Shown: positions 14,542-15,293 of the stretch, piece after piece
Position numbering within the stretch: the stretch's first letter is position 1
Layout: every line of letters begins with the position of its first letter
Source of the DNA: HGM04593 sp045644465
GTDB taxonomy: Bacteria; Bacteroidota; Bacteroidia; Bacteroidales; Bacteroidaceae
Direction of reading: 5' to 3'
DNA length: 15,293 bases
Assembly: GCA_045644465.1 (NCBI GenBank)
Contig: JAZRGV010000052.1
Coordinates: 1 to 15,293 of the forward strand
Program-made: the position numbers and the translations under genes
Notes under the pieces: generated by a model
The model's input: the letters and a program-made list of their open reading frames with translations, nothing else
Database searches by the model: none
Told to the model about the DNA's origin: nothing

Positions 14542-15123
14542 ATGAAGAACGACAATCTGAAGAACCAGTATCGTGTAAACGAACAAATCCGTGCCAACGA
14601 GGTGCGTATAGTAGGCGATGAAATAGAGTCGGTTGTAATGCCATTGCATAAGGCTCTTGCGCTTGCCGAAGAAAAAGAGTTGGACCTTGTAGAGATATCT
14701 CCAACAGCCAACCCACCTGTTTGTCGTCTTATTGAGTATTCAAAGTTCCTTTATCAAATGAAGAAACGTCAAAAGGAACAGAAGGCAAAGCAGGTTAAGA
14801 TTGATGTTAAGGAGATTCGTTTCGGACCTCAGACCGACGAGCACGACTACAACTTCAAGCTAAAGCATGCTATCAGCTTCCTACAGGACGGTGACAAGGT
14901 AAAGGCATATGTTTTCTTTAAGGGACGTTCAATCCTTTTCAAGGAGCAAGGTGAGATTCTTCTTCTCCGTTTTGCTAAAGACCTTGAGGAGTATGGAAAG
15001 GTTGATATGATGCCGGTACTCGAAGGAAAACGTATGACAATTATGATTTCAGCAAAGAAAGCAGCTCCTGTAAAGAAGGAGAAACCTGCAAAACCTGTAG
15101 CTGAAAAGGTAAATGAAGAATAA
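14542..15123 (+). CDS. infC: Translation initiation factor IF-3
   Basis: Binds the 30S subunit, keeps it apart from 50S and checks start codon pairing. The 193 residues contain the N-domain (about 10-80; YRVNEQIRANEVRIVG, ALALAEEKELDLVEISPTANPPVCRL), a basic linker helix (FLYQMKKRQKEQKAKQ) and the C-domain (about 88-172; VKEIRFGP, HDYNFKLKHAISFLQDGDKVKAYV, FKGRS). A Lys/Ala/Pro-rich tail (about 173-193) extends the family core. Unlike E. coli, which uses AUU for autoregulation, the start here is a plain ATG at 14542; an in-frame TAA at 14533-14535 rules out any earlier start. It leads the conserved infC-rpmI(-rplT) order. Confidence 0.97.
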   Translation: MKNDNLKNQYRVNEQIRANEVRIVGDEIESVVMPLHKALALAEEKELDLVEISPTANPPVCRLIEYSKFLYQMKKRQKEQKAKQVKIDVKEIRFGPQTDEHDYNFKLKHAISFLQDGDKVKAYVFFKGRSILFKEQGEILLLRFAKDLEEYGKVDMMPVLEGKRMTIMISAKKAAPVKKEKPAKPVAEKVNEE

Positions 15124-15185
15124 AAAAGCGAGTAGTGTTGGATAGTACGCTACCGATAATTGTTAACTAATAATTTTATTTTAAA

Positions 15186-15293
15186 ATGCCAAAAGTTAAG
15201 ACTAACTCCGGTGCCAAAAAAAGATTCGCTCTTACCGGAACAGGTAAAATCAAAAGAAAGCATGCTTATCACAGTCACATCTTGACTAAGAAG
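15186..15293 (+). CDS. rpmI: 50S ribosomal protein L35, partial at right edge
   Basis: The first 36 residues (MPKVKTNSGAKKRFALTGTG, then a basic IKRKHAYHSHILTKK segment) are the typical N-terminal half or more of ribosomal protein L35, normally about 65 residues. The window ends inside the gene. It lies 62 bases after infC with no visible promoter or terminator between them, so it is probably cotranscribed with infC; rplT is expected next. Confidence 0.97.
   Translation, partial: MPKVKTNSGAKKRFALTGTGKIKRKHAYHSHILTKK

Noticed and set aside
1..15293. CRISPR array, tRNA or rRNA gene, or defence system
   Set aside because: I found no regularly spaced repeats, no cloverleaf-like segment and no defence-related domain; apart from the insertion sequence and the sialidase the window is housekeeping genes.

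Overview
The window looks like a chromosomal core region of a Bacteroidota member, most likely order Bacteroidales (Prevotella/Bacteroides-like; I cannot resolve the genus). The grounds are the repeated TATCTTCG/TAnnTTTG -7 promoter boxes, the lack of Shine-Dalgarno sequences before most starts, a secreted sialidase, a DUF4827-type lipoprotein, and the gene orders rpe-comEC-DHH phosphoesterase-DUF4827-phosphohexomutase and ruvX-def-TPR-thrS-infC-rpmI, which I recall from this group.

Layout. Positions 1 to about 763 hold the 5' part of an insertion sequence on the minus strand. It encodes an IS256/Mutator-type transposase that runs off the left edge, and its N-terminus is out of frame at an A8 run. 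Positions 861-2924 (minus) encode a secreted GH33 sialidase with its own promoter and a hairpin terminator at 811-844. A divergent promoter region at 2925-3057 separates it from the rest, which all lies on the plus strand: rpe and comEC (overlapping), a DHH/DHHA1 phosphoesterase (NrnA-like), a DUF4827-like lipoprotein and a GlmM-type phosphohexomutase, closed by a strong intrinsic terminator at 9171-9226. Next come ruvX, def and a TPR protein (tightly packed, ATGA overlap), then thrS with its own promoter and terminator, then infC and the start of rpmI, cut by the right edge.

Function. Most genes are housekeeping: pentose phosphate pathway (rpe), DNA uptake (comEC), nanoRNA/pAp turnover (nrnA), amino sugar and cell-wall precursors (glmM), Holliday junction or rRNA processing (ruvX), N-terminal Met deformylation (def), Thr-tRNA charging (thrS), translation initiation (infC) and the 50S subunit (rpmI). 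The accessory parts are the insertion sequence and the sialidase, which lie next to each other at the left end.

I did not find a new multi-gene system. The points most worth a second look are a ThrS whose sequence resembles the clostridial type rather than the usual Bacteroides type although it sits in the conserved thrS-infC-rpmI locus; the transposase N-terminus, which carries both a homopolymer frame break and a lost zinc-knuckle cysteine; the CPHC tail of the sialidase; and two conserved but poorly understood envelope proteins (DUF4827-like lipoprotein and the TPR protein with a non-TPR insert).
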